From positions 1 through 27,370 of the forward strand of contig HF987772.1 in assembly GCA_000431135.1 (NCBI GenBank): DNA of 27,370 bases. Reading direction: 5' to 3'. Shown piece by piece: positions 15,848-23,829 of the stretch (position 1 is its first letter; each line of letters starts with the position of its first letter). The notes under the pieces were generated by a model. It ran no database searches, was not told the origin of the DNA, and saw only the letters and a program-made list of their open reading frames with translations. A program made the position numbers and the translations under genes. The stretch is from Clostridium sp. CAG:590 (GTDB lineage: Bacteria; Bacillota; Clostridia; Lachnospirales; Lachnospiraceae).

Positions 15848-17125
15848 TTGATGTTTTTAACAGCACAGGGAGGATTTTTAGGACCATTTGCCTGGATATT
15901 TGGTAAGATCATGGATTTGATCTATAATCTGTTAGCCGGCAGTGATGGTATTGCAAATCTTGGTGTATGTATTATCTTATTTACTGTTGTTGCCAAATTG
16001 ATTTTATTTCCACTTAATTTTAAACAGCAGAAATCAGCAAAGATCAATATGGTAATACAGCCGGAGATTCAGAAGATCCAGAAGAAGTATAAAGATAAAA
16101 AAGATCAGGAATCCATGATGAAACAGCAGCAGGAGATTCAGGCTGTATATAGTAAATATGGAACTTCCATGACGGGAGGATGTCTTCCGACACTGATCCA
16201 GTTACCTATTATCTATGCATTGTATCGTGTTATTCAGAATATTCCGGCATATATTGAGAGTATCAAGGCAATGTATGCTCCAATTGCACAGGCAGTATTA
16301 GATACACAGGGTACAAAAGCGCAGCAGTTTATGGTCGATTTTGTAAATGATAATGGTATCAGTGGTGCAAGTTATGCAATGAAGACATTTAAGAATCTTG
16401 CGGAAGTTGGTGTCAATAATGTTATTGATGTATTATCAAACTTTGGTGTTTCTAACCTGAATAGTTTGTTGGATACGATCGGAAAGAGTGGAGATCTTTC
16501 ATCAAATGTATCACAGATTGACCAGATTCATTCTTTTATTCTTGGTATCAATATCTCAGAAGCTCCAGGTTACAAGTTAAGCTGGGCATTATTGATTCCA
16601 ATCTCGTCTGCGTTATTTAACTACCTGTCTATGAAATTATCAAGTAGTGGACAGGCAGATGATGTTGCAAATAACAGCATGATGAAGAGTATGCAGATCA
16701 CAATGCCATTGATGTCAATCTTTATCTGTATTTCATTACCTGCAGGTATTGGTATTTACTGGTCAGCAAGTGCTTTGATCTCACTTTTGATACAGCTTGG
16801 TGTCAATTTCTATTATGATCATCAGGATATGGATAAGATATTAGCAAAACAGATGGAAAAAGCTGCTAAGAAAGCTGCCAAAAATGGTGGCAAAAAGTCT
16901 TTCATGGAACGTATGATGGATCAGTCAGCAGAGGCACAGGAAGAATTAGAAAAACAGCAGGCAATGAGAAAGAATTCTGCTGCATCTTTGAAAAATTATG
17001 TTCCGTCTGCACAGGCACAAAAAGCAGTTGAGGAAAACAAAAATAAACAGTACAAGAGCGGAAGTATTGGGGAAAAAGCAAATATTATGATGAATTATAA
17101 TAATACAAAGAAGGAGGAGAAGTAA
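15848..17125 (+). CDS. yidC: Membrane protein insertase YidC/OxaA
   Basis: Inserts proteins into the cytoplasmic membrane, alone or with SecYEG. It has 425 residues. Hydrophobic segments lie at about 10-30, 36-60, a conserved GGCLPTLIQLPIIYALYRVI block near 115-135, and two more near 235-255 and 275-310. The motif VAKLILFPLNFKQQKS places Lys50 where other YidC proteins carry the conserved groove arginine. No lipobox is present at the N-terminus, unlike Bacillus SpoIIIJ. The C-terminal 80 residues are highly charged and probably helical (ribosome binding). Start: TTG at 15848 is 10 bases from AAGGAGG and the adjacent ATG at 15851 is 13 bases away. Either is possible and they differ by one residue. 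An unusually long periplasmic-side insert (about 145-230) separates the helices. Confidence 0.95.
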   Translation: MMFLTAQGGFLGPFAWIFGKIMDLIYNLLAGSDGIANLGVCIILFTVVAKLILFPLNFKQQKSAKINMVIQPEIQKIQKKYKDKKDQESMMKQQQEIQAVYSKYGTSMTGGCLPTLIQLPIIYALYRVIQNIPAYIESIKAMYAPIAQAVLDTQGTKAQQFMVDFVNDNGISGASYAMKTFKNLAEVGVNNVIDVLSNFGVSNLNSLLDTIGKSGDLSSNVSQIDQIHSFILGINISEAPGYKLSWALLIPISSALFNYLSMKLSSSGQADDVANNSMMKSMQITMPLMSIFICISLPAGIGIYWSASALISLLIQLGVNFYYDHQDMDKILAKQMEKAAKKAAKNGGKKSFMERMMDQSAEAQEELEKQQAMRKNSAASLKNYVPSAQAQKAVEENKNKQYKSGSIGEKANIMMNYNNTKKEEK

Positions 17126-17127
17126 GG

Positions 17128-17820
17128 ATGAATTTTCAGGAATTTAAAGCAAAGACAGTAGATGAAGCTGTAACTGCTGCATCCGTTGCATTAGGAATTA
17201 CCAGTGATGAGTTAGACTATGAGGTGATTGAAAAGGGTTCTTCAGGATTTCTTGGTATTGGAGCAAAGCAGGCAGTTATCAGAGCAAGAAAGAAAGAAGA
17301 AGAAGCAGCAGAAGAAGTCGGAACTTATGGCACAACATCTGAGAAAAAATCATCTGTTTCAAATGCAGAGATCGTAAAAAAGACAGATGAATATCTTGCA
17401 AAATTGTTTAAGGCAATGGATATTGAAACAGAAGTAACCATTGACTTTGATGAAGAGAATAATAATATGGATATCAATCTGGAAGGTTCTGAAATGGGAA
17501 TTCTGATTGGTAAGCGTGGACAGACTTTAGATGCATTACAGTATTTGATCAGTCTCTTTGTAAACAAAGAAAGCGAAGCATATGTTCGCGTCAAATTAGA
17601 CACAGAGAATTATCGTGCAAGAAGAAAAGATACCCTAGAGAATCTTGCCAAGAATATAGCATTTAAGGTTAAGCGAAGCAGAAGAAGTGTTACATTAGAG
17701 CCAATGAATCCTTATGAGAGAAGAATTATCCATTCTGCTTTACAGAATGATAAATATGTTGCAACCAGAAGTGAAGGTGAAGAACCATATCGTAAGGTTG
17801 TTGTTTATCTGAAAAAATAG
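17128..17820 (+). CDS. khpB: RNA-binding protein KhpB/Jag
   Basis: A cytoplasmic RNA-binding protein, partner of KhpA in several Firmicutes and linked to cell division and envelope control. It has 230 residues. The Jag-N domain (1-55) has EVIEKGSSGFLGIGAKQAVIRAR, a charged linker covers about 56-85, the KH domain has GILIGKRGQTLDALQYLISLFVN (about 127-150), and the R3H domain holds NPYERRIIHSAL with the R-x3-H pattern near 195-200. It starts 2 bases after the yidC stop with AAGGAGG and AAGTAAGG upstream, so it is translationally coupled. It is the last gene of the rpmH operon. Confidence 0.95.
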   Translation: MNFQEFKAKTVDEAVTAASVALGITSDELDYEVIEKGSSGFLGIGAKQAVIRARKKEEEAAEEVGTYGTTSEKKSSVSNAEIVKKTDEYLAKLFKAMDIETEVTIDFDEENNNMDINLEGSEMGILIGKRGQTLDALQYLISLFVNKESEAYVRVKLDTENYRARRKDTLENLAKNIAFKVKRSRRSVTLEPMNPYERRIIHSALQNDKYVATRSEGEEPYRKVVVYLKK

Positions 17821-17842
17821 GAATTGAATTAATTGATCTAAG

Positions 17843-17877
17843 ACTGTCTCATATAATATATATGGGGCAGTTTTATT
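17843..17877 (+). terminator. Rho-independent terminator of the rpmH-jag operon
   Basis: An 11-bp stem with two G-U pairs, ACTGTCTCATA (17843-17853) and TATGGGGCAGT (17861-17871), followed by TTTTATT. It lies 23 bases after the jag stop and separates the operon from mnmE. Confidence 0.75.
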
Positions 17878-17910
17878 ATGGAAAAAAAAATCTATACATC
17901 TTACGTTATT

Positions 17911-17939
17911 TTGTTTATAATAAACTTTGTATGTGTAAT
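17911..17939 (+). promoter_or_regulatory. Putative mnmE promoter
   Basis: TTGTTT (17911-17916), a 17-base spacer and TGTAAT (17934-17939) lie 29 bases before the mnmE start and after the upstream terminator. The -10 is good (5/6) and the -35 is poor. It is proposed mainly because a new promoter is needed here. Confidence 0.4.
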
Positions 17940-17968
17940 TTTATTTGGATTAAGAGGTAAATGTAAAA

Positions 17969-19354
17969 ATGATAAAAGTTTCCGATACAATTGCAGCAAT
18001 TGCAACCGGTATGAATCAAGGTGGAATCGGTGTGATCAGAGTAAGTGGAGAAAAAGCAATCACAATTGTAGATTCTGTTTTTCTTCCTAAGAGAAAAGGA
18101 AAGGAGATCCGTTACCTTTCCACATATACAGCAGCATATGGAAATATTGTCGATGAACAACACAATATCATTGATGAGGTAATTGTATTGGTGATGAAAG
18201 CTCCGGCTACTTATACGAAAGAGGATGTGGTAGAGATTGACTGTCATGGTGGTATGCATGTCATGCAGCAGATTCTGCATATTCTGATTCAGAGAGGCGC
18301 CAGATTAGCGGATCCGGGAGAATTTACAAAACGTGCATTTTTGAACGGAAGAATTGATCTGTCACAGGCAGAATCCGTTATGGATCTGATATCCGCAAAA
18401 AGTGATCTTGCAGCAAAGACAGCGGTCTCACAATTAAAAGGAAGCTTAAAGAATAAGATCATATCCTTGAGGGATCTGTTGATTCATAAGGTTGCTTATA
18501 TAGAATCCGCATTGGATGATCCGGAACATTATGATCTGGATGGTTTTTCTGAATCTCTAGATGCTGAATTAGAAGGCATGGAACAAGAGATGGATCATCT
18601 GATCAAAACTGCCGAAGATGGAAAAATGATGAGGGAAGGAATCTGTACGGTTATTTTAGGAAAACCAAATGCAGGAAAGTCCTCTGTATTGAATGTATTG
18701 ACCGGAAAAGACCGGGCAATTGTAACTGACATTGCAGGAACAACAAGAGATACGTTAGAGGAATTTGTTTCCATTGAAGGAATCCCTCTTAATATAATCG
18801 ATACGGCGGGAATCAGGCAGACAGAGGATGTTGTAGAGAAAATTGGAGTAGACAAATCCATGAAGGCAATGGAACATGCAGACCTGATATTATATATTGT
18901 GGATTCTTCTATACCATTAGATGAGAATGATGATCAGATCATGAAACGGATCAGTGATCGGAATGTCATCATTTTAAAGAACAAAAATGATCTTACCGGT
19001 GTTGTTACAGAAGAAGATATCTTGAAGAACCTGAATAAACCAATTGTATCGATCAGTGCAAAAGACCAGACAGGATTCGATACATTTTATCAGTTGTTAA
19101 ATGAGATGTTCTTCCATGGAAGATTAACTTATAATGATGAGATATATATTACCAATATGAGACAGAAAGAAGCATTGGCAGATGCATTGCAAAGTATTCA
19201 TATGGTAAGGAAAAGTATTGATTCCGGAATGCCGGAAGATTTTCTTTCCATTGATCTTATGGCAGCCTACGAACGTCTTGGTTATATTATTGGTGAATCA
19301 TTAGAAGATGATCTGGTGGATACTATTTTTAAAGAATTTTGTATGGGTAAATAA
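17969..19354 (+). CDS. mnmE: tRNA uridine-5-carboxymethylaminomethyl modification GTPase MnmE
   Basis: With MnmG it modifies the wobble uridine (U34) of certain tRNAs, a reaction requiring GTP hydrolysis and a tetrahydrofolate derivative. It has 461 residues. The N-terminal folate-binding domain (1-118) starts DTIAAIATGMNQGGIGVIRVSG. The G domain, inserted in a helical domain, shows G1 GKPNAGKSS (231-239), G2 GTTRDT (257-262), G3 DTAG (278-281) and G4 NKND (338-341). The C-terminus FCMGK (457-461) is the conserved Cys motif. It starts the mnmE-mnmG-rsmG group; AAGAGG is upstream. Confidence 0.97.
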   Translation: MIKVSDTIAAIATGMNQGGIGVIRVSGEKAITIVDSVFLPKRKGKEIRYLSTYTAAYGNIVDEQHNIIDEVIVLVMKAPATYTKEDVVEIDCHGGMHVMQQILHILIQRGARLADPGEFTKRAFLNGRIDLSQAESVMDLISAKSDLAAKTAVSQLKGSLKNKIISLRDLLIHKVAYIESALDDPEHYDLDGFSESLDAELEGMEQEMDHLIKTAEDGKMMREGICTVILGKPNAGKSSVLNVLTGKDRAIVTDIAGTTRDTLEEFVSIEGIPLNIIDTAGIRQTEDVVEKIGVDKSMKAMEHADLILYIVDSSIPLDENDDQIMKRISDRNVIILKNKNDLTGVVTEEDILKNLNKPIVSISAKDQTGFDTFYQLLNEMFFHGRLTYNDEIYITNMRQKEALADALQSIHMVRKSIDSGMPEDFLSIDLMAAYERLGYIIGESLEDDLVDTIFKEFCMGK

Positions 19355-19390
19355 AGTAACAATAAAATGATAGAAAAGGTGGATATTATT

Positions 19391-21304
19391 ATGAATACCA
19401 TTGAGGAAACATATGATGCCATAGTAGTGGGTGCCGGACATGCCGGCTGTGAAGCTGCACTTGCCCTGGCACGTATGGGACAGGAGACAATTATATTTAC
19501 GGTCAGCATGGATAGTGTTGCAATGATGCCATGTAATCCAAATGTTGGAGGTTCTTCCAAAGGACATTTAGTAAGAGAGATTGATGCATTAGGGGGAGAG
19601 ATGGGTAAGAATATTGATCTTACTTATATCCAGTCCAAGATGTTAAATCGGTCAAAGGGTCCTGCTGTTCATTCTCTTCGTGCACAGGCTGACAAAGCAG
19701 AATATACAAGAAGAATGAGAATGACGATGGAGAATACGGATCATTTAACGCTTCGCCAGGCTGAAGTTGCAGAATTGATTTTTGAAGATACGGATTTCAA
19801 AAAGATCAAAGGTGTGCGGACTAAATCAGGTGCCTCTTATTATGCAAAATGTGTTGTATTATGTACAGGTGTATATCTGAATGCAAGATGTATTTATGGT
19901 GATGTTGTTAATCATACAGGACCAAATGGATTGTCAGCAGCTACCTATTTATCGGATTCCATGACAGATGCGGGAATTCCTCTTAGAAGATTTAAGACAG
20001 GAACTCCTGCAAGAATTGATAAGAGAAGTATTGATTTTTCAAAAATGGAAGAACAGTTTGGTGATGAAAAGATTGTGCCATTCTCATTTACGAATACAGA
20101 AGAAGATATAAAGCGGGATCAGATCAGTTGCTGGCTGACTTATACGAATGAACAGACACATCAGATCATTCGTGATAATATTGATCGTTCTCCTCTATTT
20201 TCCGGTGCAATTGAAGGAACAGGACCGAGATACTGTCCTTCTATTGAAGATAAAGTTATGAAATTTGCGGATAAAGACCGCCATCAGGTATTCGTAGAAC
20301 CGGAAGGAGAATTTACCAATGAAATGTATATTGGTGGAATGAGTTCTTCTCTTCCGGAAGATGTTCAATATGCGATGTATAGAAGTGTACCGGGATTAGA
20401 ACATGCCAAAATTGTCCGGAATGCTTATGCAATTGAATATGATTGTATCAGTGCTTTATTGTTAAAGCCTTCTTTGGAATTCAAAGAGGTAGAGGGATTA
20501 TTCAGTGCCGGTCAGATGAATGGAAGTTCCGGTTATGAAGAGGCTGCGGCTCAGGGTCTGATGGCAGGAATTAATGCAGCCAGAAAATTGCAGGGCAAAG
20601 AGCCGGTTGTATTAGATCGTTCTCAGGCATATATTGGTGTATTGATTGATGATCTTGTGACAAAGGAAACAAAAGAGCCATATCGGATGATGACGTCCCG
20701 TGCTGAATATCGGTTGTTACTTCGTCAGGATAATGCGGATTTACGATTAACGGATATTGGTCATGAGATTGGATTGATCTCAGAAGAAAGATATGCACGT
20801 TTTTGTAAGAAGAGAGAGCTGATCAATCAGGAAGTTCAGCGTTTAAATGAAACAATGGTCGGAGCTAATAAGACGATTCAGAACTTTTTAGAAACACATG
20901 GAAGTACAACATTAAAGACGGCTGCTTCTTTGGCTGATCTGATCAAACGTCCGGAGCTTTCTTATGAACAGATTGCTCCAATTGATGAAGAGAGAGATTC
21001 CGTTTATGAGAAAGATGCTGCTGCATGGAATGGACCGTTTGCTTCAGAAATTATGGAACAGATCAATATTGAATTAAAATATGATGGATATATTAAGCGC
21101 CAGAAATCCCAGGTAGAACATTTTGTTAAGTTAGAGAAAAAGAAAATTCCACAGGATATTGACTATGAAGATGTTCATAATTTAAGAAAAGAAGCAAGAC
21201 AGAAATTAAATGAAGTCAGACCGGAGAATATAGGACAGGCTTCGAGAATATCCGGCGTGTCTCCTGCAGATATATCTGTGTTAATGATCTATCTGAAGGC
21301 ATAG
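19391..21304 (+). CDS. mnmG: tRNA uridine-5-carboxymethylaminomethyl modification enzyme MnmG (GidA)
   Basis: The FAD- and NADH-dependent partner of MnmE in wobble-uridine modification. It has 637 residues. The Rossmann FAD motif is VVGAGHAGCEAALALARMG (12-30), followed by the family blocks PCNPNVGGSSKGHLVREIDALGG and FKTGTPARID. SAGQMNGSSGYEEAAAQGLMAGINAA is the second FAD-contact block. The C-terminal helical domain ends RISGVSPADISVLMIYLKA and is the MnmE-binding part. The ATG at 19391 is preferred over a start at 19367 because AAGGTGG lies 8 bases before it. It follows mnmE by 36 bases. Confidence 0.97.
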   Translation: MNTIEETYDAIVVGAGHAGCEAALALARMGQETIIFTVSMDSVAMMPCNPNVGGSSKGHLVREIDALGGEMGKNIDLTYIQSKMLNRSKGPAVHSLRAQADKAEYTRRMRMTMENTDHLTLRQAEVAELIFEDTDFKKIKGVRTKSGASYYAKCVVLCTGVYLNARCIYGDVVNHTGPNGLSAATYLSDSMTDAGIPLRRFKTGTPARIDKRSIDFSKMEEQFGDEKIVPFSFTNTEEDIKRDQISCWLTYTNEQTHQIIRDNIDRSPLFSGAIEGTGPRYCPSIEDKVMKFADKDRHQVFVEPEGEFTNEMYIGGMSSSLPEDVQYAMYRSVPGLEHAKIVRNAYAIEYDCISALLLKPSLEFKEVEGLFSAGQMNGSSGYEEAAAQGLMAGINAARKLQGKEPVVLDRSQAYIGVLIDDLVTKETKEPYRMMTSRAEYRLLLRQDNADLRLTDIGHEIGLISEERYARFCKKRELINQEVQRLNETMVGANKTIQNFLETHGSTTLKTAASLADLIKRPELSYEQIAPIDEERDSVYEKDAAAWNGPFASEIMEQINIELKYDGYIKRQKSQVEHFVKLEKKKIPQDIDYEDVHNLRKEARQKLNEVRPENIGQASRISGVSPADISVLMIYLKA

Positions 21305-21375
21305 ATTTATATAATGGATGACAATCATTTATAAATAATTGGATTTTTATAACTGCTTGGAAAGAGAGATGAGAT

Positions 21376-22092
21376 ATGAACCGATTACAGGAAAAAGCGA
21401 CATTGCTGAATGTGAATCTGTCAGATGAACAGATCAAACAATTTGAAACATACTACGATATGTTGATCGAGACAAATAAAGTAATGAATCTTACTGCAAT
21501 TACCGAATTAGAGGAAGTGATTACAAAACATTTTTTAGATTCTCTATTACTTGCAAAAGTATATCCGAATATTATGGATCAAGATATCAAAGTGTTAGAT
21601 CTTGGAACAGGAGCAGGTTTTCCGGGAATTCCGTTAAAGATTGCATTTCCAAATTTGAAGATCACATTAATGGATTCCTTGAATAAACGTGTGAAATTTC
21701 TACAGTCGGTAATAGATGCATTACATTTATGTGATATAGAGGCAGTGCACGGAAGGGCAGAAGAGGCTGCAAGAAATGTGAAATACAGAGAATGTTTTGA
21801 TTTATGTGTAAGTCGCGCTGTTGCAAACCTCTCTACTTTAAGTGAATATACACTCCCATTTGTAAAAGTTAATGGAATGTGTATTCCTTATAAGGCTGCG
21901 GAAGTAGAAGAAGAAGTGGAAAAGGCCGGAAAAGCAATTCAGGTATTGGGTGGCAAATTAATTGCGGTTAAAAAAATACCATTGCCGGATACAGATATTG
22001 AGAGATCCTTTATATTGATCGAGAAGGTTCATAAGACTTCCAAGGTCTATCCCAGAAAAGCCGGAACAGCAAGTAAAGAGCCAATTCAATAA
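21376..22092 (+). CDS. rsmG: 16S rRNA (guanine-N7)-methyltransferase RsmG
   Basis: A SAM-dependent enzyme that methylates a guanine (G527 in E. coli numbering) in the 530 loop of 16S rRNA. Loss of this modification is known to cause low-level streptomycin resistance. It has 238 residues. N-terminal helices include LIETNKVMNLTAITELEEVITKHFLDSL. The SAM-binding motif is VLDLGTGAGFPGIPL (73-87). SRAVANLSTLSEYTLPFVKVNG contains the Arg/Ala motif near the active site. It is last in the mnmE-mnmG-rsmG group, 71 bases after mnmG, and is followed by a strong terminator. Confidence 0.96.
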   Translation: MNRLQEKATLLNVNLSDEQIKQFETYYDMLIETNKVMNLTAITELEEVITKHFLDSLLLAKVYPNIMDQDIKVLDLGTGAGFPGIPLKIAFPNLKITLMDSLNKRVKFLQSVIDALHLCDIEAVHGRAEEAARNVKYRECFDLCVSRAVANLSTLSEYTLPFVKVNGMCIPYKAAEVEEEVEKAGKAIQVLGGKLIAVKKIPLPDTDIERSFILIEKVHKTSKVYPRKAGTASKEPIQ

Positions 22093-22117
22093 TTAATGAT
22101 ATAGGGTGATTATGTAT

Positions 22118-22155
22118 AAAAAGAAAAGATGTCATAACTGACATCTTTTCTTTTT
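22118..22155. terminator. Bidirectional terminator between rsmG and the exonuclease gene
   Basis: A perfect 17-bp stem (22118-22134 with 22139-22155) with a 4-base loop TAAC. The arms begin with an A-tract and end with a T-tract, so it works as an intrinsic terminator on either strand. It serves the converging rsmG and exonuclease transcripts and overlaps the exonuclease stop codon (22154-22156). Confidence 0.9.
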
Positions 22156-23119
22156 AGGATACGCTTTTCTTTTGATTTCTTTTTATCTGACGTTTTAGTC
22201 TCAATTCATCCTGACGATCTTTTATGTGTTCAAATTCTTTTTTTGTGATCTTGGTCACTGTCTTTATTACGAATACATTGCCATCTTTTGTAGATTTGAA
22301 TCGGACTTTTCCACAATTAAGACCGTGTGACCAGCATTTACCAACACAAATCTGGGTATTTGTATTATTTACAAACCATTTGATCTTCTTGTTGAGTTTG
22401 CGATTGCATTTGTAACAGTATAGATTAGATACATTTTTATCTTCCATTGCCTGTTTTTTGTTGGTAAATGCACGCGTTATATATTCACAGTAATTATTGT
22501 GATGAGAAGCTATCTCTTCTTCTTCGCAACTCGGATAGTGATAGTAATCAATACTGTACATATCATCAAGTTTTCTTTTATTCATCTTCTGAAAAACTAA
22601 CGATGTATAGTAGGCATCATTCTTTGCACAATGAAATGCAGCATCGATTGGAATATTCATATCCCGGACTGCTTTTTCCAAACTTGGCATCTGGCTTTTA
22701 TCTTTGAGATGATTGATTGCATAAATCTCCTGCAGATTATAAAACTTGAGTGGAAATGGAAACTCTTTCATATAGTAGAAATCCATATTCTGTTGTAAAT
22801 AGGTAAGATCCAAAGGTCCCCAGGTACAGAATATGTATTCTTCTTCACCACACCATTTCTTAAATTCGCGGAATACAACATCAAAAGGTCTTCCTGTTCG
22901 TAAAAGTGATTCATCATAATTGAGTAATTCACGAATTGCGGATTGTAATCGTCGATAAACGCGTGGTTTAATGATGCTTCCGTATTGGTCAATAATATTA
23001 AATTTTGAATCGAGTTTTGTCGCGCCAATCTCAATTACTTCAAATTGTAACCGGGCATTCTCGCCAGCGGGTCCGGAAGAACTTTGATTCCACTCCAAAT
23101 CTATTACAATATAATTCAT
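22154..23119 (-). CDS. DEDDh-type 3'-5' exonuclease with C-terminal Cys-rich domain
   Basis: A 321-residue predicted nuclease of the RNase T/DnaQ fold (KapD-like). Catalytic acids are visible as D7 and E9 (VIDLEW), D104 (WGPLDLTYL) and H163/D168 (HCAKNDAYYT), the full DEDDh set. After the nuclease domain (1-180) there is a basic region with five cysteines, C235-x2-C238, C258-x3-C262 and C269, resembling a zinc-binding module, then a Lys/Arg-rich tail. The substrate may be DNA or RNA and sequence does not decide. The ATG at 23119 is chosen because GAAGGGA lies just upstream; an alternative start at 23140 would overlap the gene before it. It is last in the origin-facing minus-strand block and converges with rsmG. 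Confidence 0.8.
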   Translation of the reverse strand: MNYIVIDLEWNQSSSGPAGENARLQFEVIEIGATKLDSKFNIIDQYGSIIKPRVYRRLQSAIRELLNYDESLLRTGRPFDVVFREFKKWCGEEEYIFCTWGPLDLTYLQQNMDFYYMKEFPFPLKFYNLQEIYAINHLKDKSQMPSLEKAVRDMNIPIDAAFHCAKNDAYYTSLVFQKMNKRKLDDMYSIDYYHYPSCEEEEIASHHNNYCEYITRAFTNKKQAMEDKNVSNLYCYKCNRKLNKKIKWFVNNTNTQICVGKCWSHGLNCGKVRFKSTKDGNVFVIKTVTKITKKEFEHIKDRQDELRLKRQIKRNQKKSVS

Positions 23120-23129
23120 AAAATCCCTT

Positions 23130-23702
23130 CTAATTTGCACGCATTCTTCTTACATTATCATTATTTCCATTATAATATGTATCAAGTGTCTTGTTGATCT
23201 CTTGTAATACTTCTAATGTTTCTTTTGTGGAAGAAGAAGTGTTGCCATTCAACTGAACAAGAAGTTTGGAAATTCGTTCTGAACTGTTGATTGTTTTATT
23301 ATTATTCTCTTGAGATTTTTTGATCAGAATCTTTGTACACAATTTCTGTTGTTCAATTAATTCTGCATTGAGTCTCTGATTCTCGGCTTTTAATTGTTCA
23401 AGTTGTTCTATTAAAGCATTGTTATTCTTACTATTGGTAGATTCTTCTCTTTTTGCTACGGAATAAATACCTTTTTCAACTTTTACCAATTCGGTCTGTT
23501 TGTCTAAAGATAATTCAGAAATTTCATCAATTTTTTTAACGATGCTATCAACTAAAAAATAGGTGTCAGCTAAAGCTATTAAACCAAATACAATAATAAG
23601 TTCTATCATTTGTGGCATATTCAGTATCAAATAAAGAAGAATTAATATTGCAGCAACAAATCCTACAGCACTGAATGTTAAATTAGTTTTTTTAATTTTC
23701 AT
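23130..23702 (-). CDS. Membrane-anchored coiled-coil protein, unknown function
   Basis: A 190-residue protein I cannot assign to a named family. Two hydrophobic segments (about 10-30 and 33-52, separated by NMPQM) form a helical hairpin or pair of membrane spans. A long polar helical stretch follows (about 55-125), including a heptad-like IEQLEQLKAENQRLNAELIEQQK. The C-terminal part is Asn/Ser-rich and ends with basic NVRRMRAN. The topology suggests a cytoplasmic coiled coil tethered to the membrane. GGAGGG lies about 7 bases before the ATG. It sits between tRNA-Arg and the exonuclease gene, 10 bases before the latter, so the two are likely co-transcribed. Confidence 0.75.
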   Translation of the reverse strand: MKIKKTNLTFSAVGFVAAILILLYLILNMPQMIELIIVFGLIALADTYFLVDSIVKKIDEISELSLDKQTELVKVEKGIYSVAKREESTNSKNNNALIEQLEQLKAENQRLNAELIEQQKLCTKILIKKSQENNNKTINSSERISKLLVQLNGNTSSSTKETLEVLQEINKTLDTYYNGNNDNVRRMRAN

Positions 23703-23749
23703 AACATGCCCTCCATTTTATAATAAGTTATAAAATTGAATATTGAAAA

Positions 23750-23821
23750 TGCACCCGGCGGGAATCGAACCCACAATTATTCTTTAGGAGAGAATTGTTA
23801 TATCCATTTAACTACGGGTAC
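23750..23821 (-). tRNA. tRNA-Arg (anticodon CCU)
   Basis: The minus strand folds fully: acceptor GTACCCG/CGGGTGC, D-arm GTTA/TAAC, anticodon stem ATTCT/AGAAT with loop CTCCTAA (anticodon CCT), a 4-base variable loop and T-arm GTGGG-TTCGATT-CCCGC, discriminator A. It is 72 nt and CCA is not encoded. It decodes AGG. It starts only 8 bases after the stop of the DUF3881 gene, so it is probably processed from a longer mRNA or driven by a promoter within that gene. Confidence 0.95.
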
Positions 23822-23829
23822 AGATCTCC

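Noticed and set aside
17878..18090. Plus-strand 70-codon reading frame with a hydrophobic N-terminus just before and into mnmE
   Set aside because: No ribosome binding site, starts in the terminator tail, and most of it overlaps mnmE in another frame with low-complexity Asn/Cys/Arg content.
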